In this document: piece after piece, positions 44,673-54,728 of the stretch
Layout: every line of letters begins with the position of its first letter
Position numbering within the stretch: position 1 is the stretch's first letter
Notes under the pieces: model-generated
Seen by the model: the letters and a program-made list of their open reading frames with translations, nothing else
Databases searched by the model: none
What the model was told of the DNA's origin: nothing
NCBI GenBank assembly: GCA_003443635.1
Contig: CP031964.1
Span: forward strand, 2,822,321-2,886,320
DNA length: 64,000 bases
From: Flavobacteriaceae bacterium
GTDB lineage: Bacteria > Bacteroidota > Bacteroidia > Flavobacteriales > Flavobacteriaceae
Direction of reading: 5' to 3'
Program-made: the position numbers and the translations under genes

Positions 44673-45569
44673 TTGGAATCAATTTTAACAATCAATAACC
44701 TCACTAAAAAGTTTGGTTACTTAACTGCTGTTAAAGACCTTTCATTTACTATAAACAAAGGTAACGTTTATGGTATTTTAGGCCCAAATGGTAGTGGAAA
44801 ATCTACAACTTTAGGTGTTGTTTTAAATGTTGTAAACGGCACTTCTGGAAAGTTTCACTGGTTTGACGGTCAAACTTCTACTCACGATGCTTTAAAAAAA
44901 GTGGGAGCTATTATAGAGCGCCCAAATTTTTATCCTTACATGACCGCTTATCAAAACTTAAAGTTAGTTTGTAGGATAAAAGAAGTTAGTGAAGATAAAA
45001 TTCTTGAAAAGCTCGAGATTGTAGGTCTATTAGATCGAAAAGACAGCAAGTTTAGAACTTATTCTTTAGGAATGAAGCAACGTCTAGCTATTGCTTCTGC
45101 TTTACTTAATGATCCTGAGATATTAATTCTTGACGAACCTACAAATGGATTAGACCCACAGGGAATTCATCAGATACGTGAAATTATAAAGCAGATTGCT
45201 TCGCAAGGTACAACTATTCTTTTAGCTTCACATTTATTAGATGAAGTTGAAAAAGTTTGTACTCATGTTGTCGTGCTTCGTAAAGGTCAGAAATTATATT
45301 CAGGGCGTGTAGATGAAATGATATCCAGTCAAGGTTTTTTTGAATTAAAAACTGAAAATTCAGAAGCACTTATCAAGCTTCTAGAAGAGCATCCATCGTT
45401 TGAAAAATTAAAAGTTGAAAGCGATTTAATCACCGCATTTTTAAATACTCCTATGGAAGCTTCTGATTTTAATAAATTAATGTTTGAGAAAGGAATTACA
45501 TTATCTCATCTTGTAAAACGTAAGGAGAGTCTAGAAGAGCAATTTTTACAATTAACAGATAATAACTAA
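44673..45569 (+). CDS. ABC transporter ATP-binding protein (ABC-2 exporter)
   Basis: A 298-residue ATPase subunit of the CcmA/NatA-like type. Walker A is GPNGSGKST (about 37-45), the signature is YSLGMKQRLAIASAL (about 130-144) and Walker B is ILILDEPTNGLDPQG (about 150-164). The C-terminal about 70 residues are the usual extension of this group. The start is TTG at 44673, directly before the first beta strand. The permease gene follows after 19 bases. The substrate is unknown. Confidence 0.9.
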   Translation: MESILTINNLTKKFGYLTAVKDLSFTINKGNVYGILGPNGSGKSTTLGVVLNVVNGTSGKFHWFDGQTSTHDALKKVGAIIERPNFYPYMTAYQNLKLVCRIKEVSEDKILEKLEIVGLLDRKDSKFRTYSLGMKQRLAIASALLNDPEILILDEPTNGLDPQGIHQIREIIKQIASQGTTILLASHLLDEVEKVCTHVVVLRKGQKLYSGRVDEMISSQGFFELKTENSEALIKLLEEHPSFEKLKVESDLITAFLNTPMEASDFNKLMFEKGITLSHLVKRKESLEEQFLQLTDNN

Positions 45570-45588
45570 CCAAAAAACCAATCAAAAA

Positions 45589-46413
45589 ATGTTACGTCTT
45601 TTAAAATTAGAATTACAAAAACTTTTACTCAATAGAGCTAGTAAAGTTTTAATTTTTATATCTTTTATATTACCATTTACAGTATTAATTCTATCATCTA
45701 TTAAAATAAACTTCTTTGGTTTTTTTACGTTAGAACTAGGGGAATTAGGAATATTTAATTTTCCAATAATCTGGCATATTACTACATTTTTCGCTTCGTA
45801 TTTTAAATTTTTCTTCGCTATAGTTGTAGTAAGTATGATTGGTAACGAATACAGTAATAAGACCATTAAACAAAACCTTATTGATGGTCTTAGTAAAAAA
45901 GAGTTTATACTTTCTAAATTCTATACAATAGTATTCTTTTCATTAGTAGCAACATTATTAATAGGCTTAGCTTCTTTATTAATAGGTTTATATTATTCAA
46001 GTTATACAGAGTTACCTATTGTTTTTAGTGAAATAGAATTTTTATTGGCATACTTTGTAAAATTGGTTGGCTTTTTCAGCCTTTGTTTGTTCTTTGGAAT
46101 GCTCCTTAAACGTTCAGCATTTGCCCTTGGGTTCTTATTCATTTTATACATATTTGAATGGATAATATTCGGACTTATAACCTGGCAAGTTAGTGTAGAT
46201 TTAGGATGGAAAATAAAGAATTTATTACCATTAGAATCAATGTATAAATTAATAGATCAGCCTGTACAACGCATGGTTATGACTAAGTTTCCAGATAAAG
46301 CAGAATTAGCTTATGATTACGCAGTACATTGGTATGAAATAGCTATAGTATTAGGTTGGACATCTTTATTTATATTCTTCTCATATAAACTACTAAAAAA
46401 GAGAGATTTGTAA
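45589..46413 (+). CDS. ABC-2 type permease subunit
   Basis: A 274-residue membrane protein with about six helices, the partner of the ATPase encoded just upstream. The segment GNEYSNKTIKQNLIDGLSKKEF (about 85-106), the cytoplasmic loop after the second helix, is characteristic of ABC-2 permeases of the NatB/BcrB type. A terminator follows at 46439-46488, closing a two-gene unit. Confidence 0.9.
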   Translation: MLRLLKLELQKLLLNRASKVLIFISFILPFTVLILSSIKINFFGFFTLELGELGIFNFPIIWHITTFFASYFKFFFAIVVVSMIGNEYSNKTIKQNLIDGLSKKEFILSKFYTIVFFSLVATLLIGLASLLIGLYYSSYTELPIVFSEIEFLLAYFVKLVGFFSLCLFFGMLLKRSAFALGFLFILYIFEWIIFGLITWQVSVDLGWKIKNLLPLESMYKLIDQPVQRMVMTKFPDKAELAYDYAVHWYEIAIVLGWTSLFIFFSYKLLKKRDL

Positions 46414-46438
46414 ACTAAGTATAATTATAAATTTAAAA

Positions 46439-46488
46439 AAGTCTAATAAGAAGTATCAATCAAGGTATTTCTTATTAGGCTTTTTTTA
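46439..46488 (+). terminator. Terminator after the ABC-2 exporter pair
   Basis: GTCTAATAAGAAGTA and TATTTCTTATTAGGC pair with two imperfect positions and are followed by seven T. The rest of the 302-base gap up to 46715 is very AT-rich; it holds the TACATTTG element at 46642 and no gene that I can see. Confidence 0.85.
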
Positions 46489-46641
46489 TTTCAATTCATT
46501 AAACTACTTCACCTTAGATAATTAAGTTTCTTAATCCTCGTTAAATTATAAAGAAAAGGGTATCCACAAAAGAAATTTCTTAAATAAAAAATATTTTGTA
46601 AGAATTAACCTATATAATAATTATATATACAAAATTTTTAT

Positions 46642-46649
46642 TACATTTG
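46642..46649 (+). promoter_or_regulatory. Minus-7 element upstream of the first T9SS cargo gene
   Basis: TACATTTG matches TAnnTTTG, 66 bases before the ATG at 46716. The following TTTACTTTTTATCG (46661-46674) and CTCTTTAC (46688-46695) recur upstream of the second paralogue. Confidence 0.5.
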
Positions 46650-46715
46650 AACCTGTTAAATTTACTTTTTATCGATAAAATATAAAACTCTTTACTGAAA
46701 TTTTAGTAAATTCAA

Positions 46716-49421
46716 ATGAAAAAACTTTTATCAATATTAATTCTTTTATACTCGCTAAATACCTTAGCTCAAGGAGAAGCAGCTAATTGGTATTTTGGTT
46801 TTAATGCTGCTATACAATTTAATCAAGGTGGTATTACAGTATTAAATGATAATGCTTTGAGCACAAATGAAGGGTCAGCTACTATTTCTGATCCAGGCGG
46901 TAATTTATTATTTTATACAGATGGAGAAAATGTATTTAATAGAAATCATCAAATAATGGCTAATGGGAATGGACTATTAGGTAATCCTTCTTCTTCTCAA
47001 TCTGCTATTATAGTTCCTAAACCTAATGATATTAATATATATTATATTTTCACAGTTGATGACGTAACTTCTGGTCCTTCTAGAGGCTTACATTATTCTG
47101 AAGTAGATATACGATTAGATGGAGGTTTAGGTGCTGTAACTCAAAAAAATATTAATTTATTAAGAAGAACTACAGAGAAAGTATCTGCTGTTTTAAGAGA
47201 TTGTTTTGATGGATCTCTTTGGGTTGTAACCTTTGCATCTCAGGACGGCAATGGATCTGTTGCCGACACATTTCATGCATTTCAAGTAAATGACACTGGT
47301 GTTAGTATGGCTCCCGTTTCTTCAACATTTAACATAAATATTAATGATGGTAGAGGGTATCTAAAATTATCTCCAGATGGCACTAAATTAGCTAGTGCTA
47401 ATGCAGATGATGGCTTATACATTTATGATTTTGATGCACTTTCTGGAGTAGTTTCAAACCAACAACAGCTTATAATTAACAATCAATCTAATTCTGTTTA
47501 TGGGATAGAATTTTCACCAGATAGTCAAGTATTATATGTACATTCTTCTTTTTCTAGAGGCATCGGTATTAATAGTAGCGATCCAAATAATCATACCTCT
47601 GCATTAACTCAATTTGATTTAACAGCTGCAAACATACAAGCTTCTGAGGTTTTGTTAGATGATAGAATTCTTTTTAGAGGTGCTTTACAATTAGGTATAG
47701 ATGGAAGGATTTATCGTGCATTAAGTTCCACTTTTAATACAGGAACTCCTTTTTTAGGTGTTATTAATAACCCTAATACTTTAGGGATTGGTGCAAATTA
47801 TCAACATGATGCTATCAACTTATCTCCTAACACTTCATCTCAAGGGTTACCTCCATTTGATCAATCATTATTTGTGAATCGAATAGATATTATTAGAAAC
47901 GGAATAAGTGCTGTACGTCTCGATTTATGTGTAGGTGAAACCTATACACTCATGGGAGATGATATTCCTGGAGCTACTTATACCTGGTCTCGTGATGGGG
48001 TTATCTTGACCAATGAAACTAATTTTGATTTATTTATAAATCAAGGCGGGTTCTATGAGTTGTTAATAGACCCCAATAATGGTGACTGTCCCATTATAGG
48101 AGAAGCTCTTGTAACTATCTTTCCAGAACCTGATGCTTTTGATACTATATTAATACAATGTGATGAAGATAGTATCCCTGGTGGCTTTAATACTTTTGAT
48201 TTATCATTATCCATTAATGATATTACAGGAGGAGCAGCAAATAGAACAGTACAATTTTATCCTACATTATTAGATGCTCAAAATGAAACTAACGAAATCA
48301 CAAATACAATTATAAATACTAATGATTTAACACAAGTATTTTTTGTTCGGGTTAGTATCACCTCTGCAAATGTTGCTTGTTTTAGTATTGCTGAATTAAG
48401 ATTAGATGTTACTTTTACCATGGGTAATGATACTTCTCTAACTGAATGCGATAATGATGGTACCGTAGATGGTCGTTTTACATTTAATTTGCAAAATGCA
48501 AATCCTGATATTTCAACAGATCCAGGTTTAACATTTACTTATTACCTCACTAATAATGATGCTGTACTAGCCCAAAACCCTCCATTACCAAATATCTATA
48601 CAAACACAACTCCTTTTAATCAAATTATCTATGTAAGGTCTGAAAATAACCAAGGTTGTTTTTCTATTAACGAAATAGAATTAATTGTCACTCTTCCTAA
48701 TGATACCCAAACAACTGAAGAGGTAACCTATTGTGAATTCTTATTTCCACAAACCATAACACTTACCTCTGCAGTTCCTAATGATCAAATTAACGATTTT
48801 GTGTATTTATGGTCAACTGGAGAAACAACTCCTGAAATTGAAGTTAATGGAGCTGGTATATTCACTGTGGTAGCAACAAATTTTCAAACATGTACAACAT
48901 CAACAAAAATTACTACTGTTACAGTAGCTAATTTAACTACAATAACCGATCCTATTCAAATAGATATTACAGATGCTTCTGAAAGTAATATTATTACAGT
49001 AGCTGTCTCAGGATCTGGAAACTATGAATATGCATTAGATGATATTAATGGTCCTTATCAAAGTAGTAATCGTTTTGAAAATGTCCCGCCAGGTCTTCAC
49101 ACAGTATATATTAGAGATTTGAATAGTTGTAGTATCGCCGAGCGAAGTATATCTGTAATTGGTTTTCTTAAATTTTTCACTCCAAATAACGATTCTACAT
49201 TCGACACTTGGCAAGTCATAGGTATAAGTAGAGATTTTCAACCAAATACTACTATATTTATTTTTGATAGGTATGGAAAACTCTTAAAACAATTAGATCC
49301 TCTTGGTCCTGGATGGAACGGAACATTTAATGGTCAATTATTACCTGCCAGTGATTACTGGTATCGAGTAACTCTAGAAGATGGTCGTGTTTTCAGAGGG
49401 CATTTTGCTTTAGTTCGTTAA
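46716..49421 (+). CDS. T9SS type-B sorting domain surface protein, paralogue 1
   Basis: A 901-residue cell-surface or secreted protein. Signal peptide 1-18 (KKLLSILILLYSLNTLA). A propeller-like domain spans about 20-390 (start QGEAANWYFGFNAA; blades such as GYLKLSPDGTKLASANADDG). An Ig-like part follows, then two segments with the C-D-x-D-x-x-x-x-G pattern (LIQCDEDSIPGG and LTECDNDGTVDG), a SprB-like stretch (YEYALDDINGPYQSS), and the type-B C-terminal sorting domain (816-901; FFTPNNDSTFDTW to the terminal LVR). It is exported by Sec and then T9SS. A tandem paralogue follows at 49533. Confidence 0.92.
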   Translation: MKKLLSILILLYSLNTLAQGEAANWYFGFNAAIQFNQGGITVLNDNALSTNEGSATISDPGGNLLFYTDGENVFNRNHQIMANGNGLLGNPSSSQSAIIVPKPNDINIYYIFTVDDVTSGPSRGLHYSEVDIRLDGGLGAVTQKNINLLRRTTEKVSAVLRDCFDGSLWVVTFASQDGNGSVADTFHAFQVNDTGVSMAPVSSTFNININDGRGYLKLSPDGTKLASANADDGLYIYDFDALSGVVSNQQQLIINNQSNSVYGIEFSPDSQVLYVHSSFSRGIGINSSDPNNHTSALTQFDLTAANIQASEVLLDDRILFRGALQLGIDGRIYRALSSTFNTGTPFLGVINNPNTLGIGANYQHDAINLSPNTSSQGLPPFDQSLFVNRIDIIRNGISAVRLDLCVGETYTLMGDDIPGATYTWSRDGVILTNETNFDLFINQGGFYELLIDPNNGDCPIIGEALVTIFPEPDAFDTILIQCDEDSIPGGFNTFDLSLSINDITGGAANRTVQFYPTLLDAQNETNEITNTIINTNDLTQVFFVRVSITSANVACFSIAELRLDVTFTMGNDTSLTECDNDGTVDGRFTFNLQNANPDISTDPGLTFTYYLTNNDAVLAQNPPLPNIYTNTTPFNQIIYVRSENNQGCFSINEIELIVTLPNDTQTTEEVTYCEFLFPQTITLTSAVPNDQINDFVYLWSTGETTPEIEVNGAGIFTVVATNFQTCTTSTKITTVTVANLTTITDPIQIDITDASESNIITVAVSGSGNYEYALDDINGPYQSSNRFENVPPGLHTVYIRDLNSCSIAERSISVIGFLKFFTPNNDSTFDTWQVIGISRDFQPNTTIFIFDRYGKLLKQLDPLGPGWNGTFNGQLLPASDYWYRVTLEDGRVFRGHFALVR

Positions 49422-49532
49422 AACATTCATTATTCTTTTTGTTATTTAAACTAGTCTATTTACCTTTTATCGTGTAGATGGATAAAAAATTGATATTTAT
49501 GATATATTTATAAGCTCTTTACATTTTTTTAA

Positions 49533-52244
49533 ATGAAGAACTTATTATTAGTCATTACATTCTTAATTTCCACTATCACTTTTGCTCAAGGAGAAGCTGC
49601 CAATTGGTATTTTGGTAATGCAGCCGGTCTACGTTTTAATCAAGGAAATGGTACAGTAACATCGTTAAATGATGGGCAATTATCAACTACAGAAGGCTGT
49701 GCTACTATTTCTGATTCAAATGGAAATTTATTATTGTATACAGATGGATCTATAGTATGGAATCGAAATCATACAATAATGGCTAATGGCACTGGACTTT
49801 TAGGAGATTTTTCCAGCACACAATCTGGTATTATTGTACCTAAACCTGATGATCCTAATATTTACTACGTGTTTACTGTAGATGATATTGAGAGTCAAAA
49901 TGATCCAAATGTAGGTTTGCATTATTCAGAAGTAGATATTTCACTTGAAGGAGGGTTAGGTAGAGTTACTCAAAAAAATATTAATTTACTTGAAAAAAGT
50001 ACAGAAAAAATTTCAGCTGTTTTAAGAGATTGTATTGATAAATCCATATGGGTCATTACATTAGCTTCTGAAGATGGCACCAGAACAGATAATTACAACA
50101 CTTTTCATGCTTTTGAAATAAATAGTAATGGGGTTAATATGAATTCTATTACTTCCACATTTACATTTAATTCACCAATCACTGATGCTAGAGGGTATTT
50201 AAAATTTTCTCCAAACGGTACTAGAATGGCTAGTGCCAGTATAGGCAATGGTCTTTTTTTATATGATTTTGACGCCAGTACAGGTGTAGTTTCTAATCAA
50301 CAAGAATTAACGATTAGTCCTGAAAATGGGAATGTTATGCTTCCGTACGGGTTAGAATTTTCTCAAAGTAACCAATTTTTATATGTGCATTCATTTATTG
50401 CAACATCTCAAGAAGATTTTAGCAATCCTAATGCTCAATTTTCTACGTTAACACAATTTGATGTTACTGTTAACGATATAGAAAACTCCGAGTTTTTATT
50501 AGATTCTAGACAGCTCTATAGAGGTGGTTTACAATTAGGTCCAGATGGAAAGATATATAGGGCATTAAGTGCTACTTTTTTTGATGGCTTACCATTTTTG
50601 GGAGTCATCGACAGTCCAAATAATCCAGGTATAGCGGCAAATTATCGGCATAATGCAATTAATTTATCTCCAAATCTATCTACTCAAGGGCTACCTCCTT
50701 TCATTCAATCTATTTTTAATACTCAGATAGATATCATTAGAAATGGAGAAAGCACCACTAATCTTAATTTATGTGATGGTGACACCTTCACTTTAACTGC
50801 AGATGATATTTTAGGAGCTACTTATACATGGACATTAGATGGAAATTTGTTACCAGAAACAGATTTTGATTTAATAATTAACCAAGGAGGGAGGTATGAT
50901 GTTTTTATAGATCCTAATAATGGAGACTGCCCTATCGAAGGACAAGCTTTTGTTACTTTTAATCCAAATCCCGAAGCTTTTACAGCTAATTTAGTCCAAT
51001 GTGATGATGATGGCTTAATTGGTGGGTTAACAGTTTTTAATTTGGATGAAGCCAATGATGTATTAACCGGAGGTTTTCCAGATCGATCTACTCAATTTTA
51101 TTTATCTCAAGCTAACGCTGAGAATGATATTGAAGAAATCAGTAATATTTTTGAAACTGATAATTTACAAACAATTATATATGTTAGAGTTACTAATAAC
51201 ATAACAGGTTGTTTCAGTATTTCTGAATTAACTTTAGAAGTAAGTTTAACCAATGCCACCGATGCTATATTAAGTAATTGTGATGATGATGGTATAGAAG
51301 ATGGTTTGTACACTTTTACGCTTTCTGACGCTAATAATGATGTCACTTCTGGGTTACCCAATGGGCTAACTGTAACATATTATGAAACCAGTGAGGATGC
51401 ATTTTTAGAACTTAACCCTCTTTCTGATAATTATACTAATACGATTCCTTTCAATCAAACTATTTTTGTTAGAGTAGAAAATGATAATGCATGCTTTGGT
51501 ATAAATCAATTAGAGCTCATAGTAAATGAGTTGCCAAACATTGAAATAGAATCTGAAGCAATTTATTGTATTAACTTTTTTCCAGAAACAATAACACTTT
51601 CTAATGGTATTTTAGAAGGTAATCCAGAAGACTTCACTTATTTATGGTCTACTGGTGAAACAACCCCTGAAATTCAAGTTAATGAAATCGGAATTTTCAC
51701 TGTTACCATAACAAACGAAAATATGTGTTCAAAATTGAGGACTATTAATGTAGTTCCTTCTAATATAGCAACTTTTGAAAATATTTCAGTTACAGATGTT
51801 TCTGAAAATAATACTATTACTATTACAGTTTCTGGGGATGGAGATTACGAATATGCATTAGATGATATTAATGGGCCATATCAAAATGAAAATGTATTTG
51901 AAAATGTTACACCTGGTATTCATACAGTCTACGTAAGGGACAGAAATAATTGTGGTATTGTTGAAGATTTAGTTTCCGTAATAGGGTTCCCTAGATTTTT
52001 TACACCTAACCAAGATGGTACAAATGATACATGGCAGGTTTTTGGTTTAAATGAACAATTTCAACCCAATACCATTATTTTTATTTTTGATCGTTACGGT
52101 AAACTACTTAAAGAACTAAATCCTTTAGGGGCTGGTTGGGATGGCACCTTTAATGGAGAAAATTTACCAACTAATGATTATTGGTTTCAGGTCACTCTTC
52201 AAGATGGTAGGCTTTTCACAAGTCATTTTACCCTCAAACGTTAA
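49533..52244 (+). CDS. T9SS type-B sorting domain surface protein, paralogue 2
   Basis: A 903-residue tandem paralogue of the gene at 46716 with the same domain order: signal peptide 1-18, propeller domain starting QGEAANWYFGNAAG, two Cys-Asp-Asp-Asp-Gly segments (VQCDDDGLIGG and LSNCDDDGIEDG), a SprB-like stretch (YEYALDDINGPYQNE) and a C-terminal sorting domain (818-903; FFTPNQDGTNDTW to the terminal LKR). The upstream region repeats TTTACCTTTTATCG and CTCTTTAC from the first copy, so the duplication included the leader. Both likely bind or display at the cell surface; no enzyme motif is seen. Confidence 0.92.
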   Translation: MKNLLLVITFLISTITFAQGEAANWYFGNAAGLRFNQGNGTVTSLNDGQLSTTEGCATISDSNGNLLLYTDGSIVWNRNHTIMANGTGLLGDFSSTQSGIIVPKPDDPNIYYVFTVDDIESQNDPNVGLHYSEVDISLEGGLGRVTQKNINLLEKSTEKISAVLRDCIDKSIWVITLASEDGTRTDNYNTFHAFEINSNGVNMNSITSTFTFNSPITDARGYLKFSPNGTRMASASIGNGLFLYDFDASTGVVSNQQELTISPENGNVMLPYGLEFSQSNQFLYVHSFIATSQEDFSNPNAQFSTLTQFDVTVNDIENSEFLLDSRQLYRGGLQLGPDGKIYRALSATFFDGLPFLGVIDSPNNPGIAANYRHNAINLSPNLSTQGLPPFIQSIFNTQIDIIRNGESTTNLNLCDGDTFTLTADDILGATYTWTLDGNLLPETDFDLIINQGGRYDVFIDPNNGDCPIEGQAFVTFNPNPEAFTANLVQCDDDGLIGGLTVFNLDEANDVLTGGFPDRSTQFYLSQANAENDIEEISNIFETDNLQTIIYVRVTNNITGCFSISELTLEVSLTNATDAILSNCDDDGIEDGLYTFTLSDANNDVTSGLPNGLTVTYYETSEDAFLELNPLSDNYTNTIPFNQTIFVRVENDNACFGINQLELIVNELPNIEIESEAIYCINFFPETITLSNGILEGNPEDFTYLWSTGETTPEIQVNEIGIFTVTITNENMCSKLRTINVVPSNIATFENISVTDVSENNTITITVSGDGDYEYALDDINGPYQNENVFENVTPGIHTVYVRDRNNCGIVEDLVSVIGFPRFFTPNQDGTNDTWQVFGLNEQFQPNTIIFIFDRYGKLLKELNPLGAGWDGTFNGENLPTNDYWFQVTLQDGRLFTSHFTLKR

Positions 52245-52279
52245 GATTTCAAATAAAATAAAAGATTCTCTTAATCGTA

Positions 52280-52310
52280 TTGTTCTATTAATATCTTTCG
52301 TTTAGTTTTG
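52280..52310 (+). promoter_or_regulatory. Promoter of uvrB, close to the start codon
   Basis: TTG (52280-52282), a 20-base spacer and TAGTTTTG (52303-52310) match the Bacteroidota pattern. The box ends only 5 bases before the uvrB ATG at 52316, so the transcript would begin at or next to the start codon. Confidence 0.65.
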
Positions 52311-52315
52311 TAGTT

Positions 52316-54319
52316 ATGCGTTTTAAAATTGAATCTGAATTTAACCCAACTGGTGATCAACCTCAAGCTATAAAACAATTAGTTAACGGTTTAGGTACTA
52401 ATGAAAAATATCAAACTTTACTTGGTGTAACAGGTTCTGGAAAAACATTTACCATAGCTAATGTAATTAAAGAAGTTGAAAAACCGACATTAGTTCTAGC
52501 ACATAATAAAACATTAGCTGCACAACTCTATTCTGAATTCAAACAATTTTTCCCTAACAATGCAGTAGAATATTTCGTCTCCTATTACGATTATTACCAA
52601 CCAGAAGCTTATATCCCTGTTTCTGGCACTTATATAGAAAAGGATTTATCTATAAACGAAGAGATAGAAAAAATGCGACTAAGTACAACTTCATCGCTCC
52701 TCTCTGGGCGTCGTGATGTTTTAGTTGTTGCTTCAGTTTCTTGTTTATATGGTATTGGAAATCCTGTCGAGTTTCAGAAAAATGTAATTTCTTTAAAAAA
52801 AGATGAAGTTATTTCTCGTACAGCTTTACTACATAGGTTAGTACAAAGTTTATATTCTCGTACAGAAGGTGAGTTTAATCATGGTAATTTTAGAATTAAA
52901 GGAGATACTGTAGATATATTTCCTAGCTATGCGGATGATGCATTTAGAATTCATTTTTTTGGAGATGAAATAGAAGACATTGAAGCTTTTAATATAATGA
53001 CTAATGAAGTTGTTGAAAAGTATGATCGCTTAACTATTTACCCTGCTAATATGTTTGTAACCTCTCCTGATGTACTACAAAATGCTATTAAAGGAATTCA
53101 GGACGATTTAGTAAAACAACACGATTACTTTAAAGAAATTGGAAAACATTTAGAAGCAAAGCGCCTTAAAGAACGTACGGAATTTGATTTAGAAATGATT
53201 CGTGAACTAGGTTATTGTTCGGGTATTGAAAATTACTCTCGTTATTTAGACGGTCGAGAAGCTGGAACACGACCTTTCTGCCTGTTAGATTATTTTCCTG
53301 ATGATTATTTAATGGTTGTGGATGAGAGTCATGTTACCATTTCTCAGGTTCATGCAATGTATGGAGGTGATCGAAGTCGAAAGGAAAATCTTGTAGAATA
53401 TGGTTTTAGATTGCCAGCAGCCATGGACAACAGGCCTTTAAAATTTGAAGAGTTTGAAGCTTTACAAAATCAAGTCATTTATGTGAGTGCTACTCCTGCA
53501 GATTATGAATTACAAAAAACAGACGGTGTATATATAGAACAAATTATTCGCCCTACAGGATTATTAGACCCTATAATAGAAGTCAGACCAAGTTTAAACC
53601 AAATAGATGATTTAATAGAAGAGATACAATTGCGTGTCGAAAAAGATGAACGAACTTTAGTCACTACATTAACTAAACGTATGGCTGAAGAGCTCACTAA
53701 ATATTTAGACAGAATTCAAATACGCTGTCGTTACATACATAGTGATGTAGATACACTTGAACGTGTAGAGATTATGCAAGATCTTCGAAAAGGGTTATTT
53801 GATGTGCTTGTTGGTGTAAATTTATTACGTGAAGGGTTAGATTTACCTGAAGTATCTTTAGTTGCTATTTTAGATGCCGATAAAGAAGGGTTTTTGAGAT
53901 CTGCACGTTCACTTACTCAAACAGTTGGAAGAGCCGCAAGGAACCTTAACGGTAAGGCTATTATGTATGCTGATAAAATAACAAATAGCATGCAAAAAAC
54001 TATTGATGAAACTAATTATCGTCGAGAAAAGCAAATTGCGTACAATACAACACATGATATTACTCCTAAAGCATTAAACAAAAGTTTAAATAATGCGCTT
54101 ACTAAAAACTCTGTAAGTTCGTATTATTATGAGATAGAGGCACAAAAAGCTGCTGAACCTGAAAGTGAGTATTTAACTAAAACTCAATTAGAACAAAAAA
54201 TAAGAGATAAGCGCAAACTAATGGAGCAGGCTGCTAAAGAATTAGATTTTATTGTTGCTGCAAAACTCAGAGACGAGATTAAAACCTATCAAACCAAATT
54301 AAAAGAATTAAGTGTCTGA
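52316..54319 (+). CDS. uvrB: Excinuclease ABC subunit B
   Basis: The damage-verifying helicase of nucleotide excision repair, 667 residues. Family landmarks are the start RFKIESEFNPTGDQPQAI, Walker A GVTGSGKTF (about 39-47), the beta-hairpin YYDYYQPEAYIP (about 92-103), the DEAD-box-like VVDESHVT (about 338), motif VI in QTVGRAARN, and the C-terminal UVR motif (about 625-660, KLMEQAAKELDFIVAAKLRD) that contacts UvrC. The start at 52316 matches the family, and the promoter lies right before it. It converges with the TerB-like gene with 1 base between the stops. Confidence 0.97.
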   Translation: MRFKIESEFNPTGDQPQAIKQLVNGLGTNEKYQTLLGVTGSGKTFTIANVIKEVEKPTLVLAHNKTLAAQLYSEFKQFFPNNAVEYFVSYYDYYQPEAYIPVSGTYIEKDLSINEEIEKMRLSTTSSLLSGRRDVLVVASVSCLYGIGNPVEFQKNVISLKKDEVISRTALLHRLVQSLYSRTEGEFNHGNFRIKGDTVDIFPSYADDAFRIHFFGDEIEDIEAFNIMTNEVVEKYDRLTIYPANMFVTSPDVLQNAIKGIQDDLVKQHDYFKEIGKHLEAKRLKERTEFDLEMIRELGYCSGIENYSRYLDGREAGTRPFCLLDYFPDDYLMVVDESHVTISQVHAMYGGDRSRKENLVEYGFRLPAAMDNRPLKFEEFEALQNQVIYVSATPADYELQKTDGVYIEQIIRPTGLLDPIIEVRPSLNQIDDLIEEIQLRVEKDERTLVTTLTKRMAEELTKYLDRIQIRCRYIHSDVDTLERVEIMQDLRKGLFDVLVGVNLLREGLDLPEVSLVAILDADKEGFLRSARSLTQTVGRAARNLNGKAIMYADKITNSMQKTIDETNYRREKQIAYNTTHDITPKALNKSLNNALTKNSVSSYYYEIEAQKAAEPESEYLTKTQLEQKIRDKRKLMEQAAKELDFIVAAKLRDEIKTYQTKLKELSV

Positions 54320-54320
54320 T

Positions 54321-54728
54321 TTAATTGTATTGTGTTTTAAATATATCTATTAAAAAATCTGGTGGTACAATTCTATTTGGAAAACTTTCCATTAAATCTA
54401 AAACTCTATTAATAGCTTCATGTCCAAAACCCATTCTTAAACCAAAATTATGAAGTCTAATATTTTCTCTTTTAGTCATCTCTTCTCCTTGACCTAAATT
54501 CATCAAAAGGATTAAACGATGAAATTGAACGATACGTTCACTATGAGATTTTAAATGAACATAAGTTACAGGATTATCCAATAAGTATTCAAAATCTTCT
54601 CTAGTAATCTCTAATTGTTTTGCTACTGCTAGCAAAAAATTATATTCAACTTCTTTTAGATTTTTATCTATTCTTGCGAACTCAATCATTTCTGAGAGTA
54701 AGCTTAATTTTTCAACACGATTAATCAT
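54321..54728 (-). CDS. TerB-like all-helical protein
   Basis: A 135-residue all-alpha protein resembling the TerB family. The N-terminal LSLLSEMIEFARIDKNLKEVEYNFL (split around 8-32) has the acidic helix-turn-helix pattern D-x-x-x-x-x-E of TerB domains. Despite the name there is no basis to infer tellurite resistance. It ends one base from uvrB on the opposite strand, and some databases have transferred the uvrB name to such neighbours; it has no excinuclease feature. Confidence 0.78.
   Translation of the reverse strand: MINRVEKLSLLSEMIEFARIDKNLKEVEYNFLLAVAKQLEITREDFEYLLDNPVTYVHLKSHSERIVQFHRLILLMNLGQGEEMTKRENIRLHNFGLRMGFGHEAINRVLDLMESFPNRIVPPDFLIDIFKTQYN

Noticed and set aside
46414..46715. 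tRNA or small RNA gene in the 302-base gap
   Set aside because: Only a terminator hairpin and promoter-like motifs were seen; no cloverleaf or T-loop sequence.
54321..54728. Second excinuclease subunit gene
   Set aside because: The protein has no helicase or UVR motif; it is a small helical TerB-like protein that happens to end next to uvrB.
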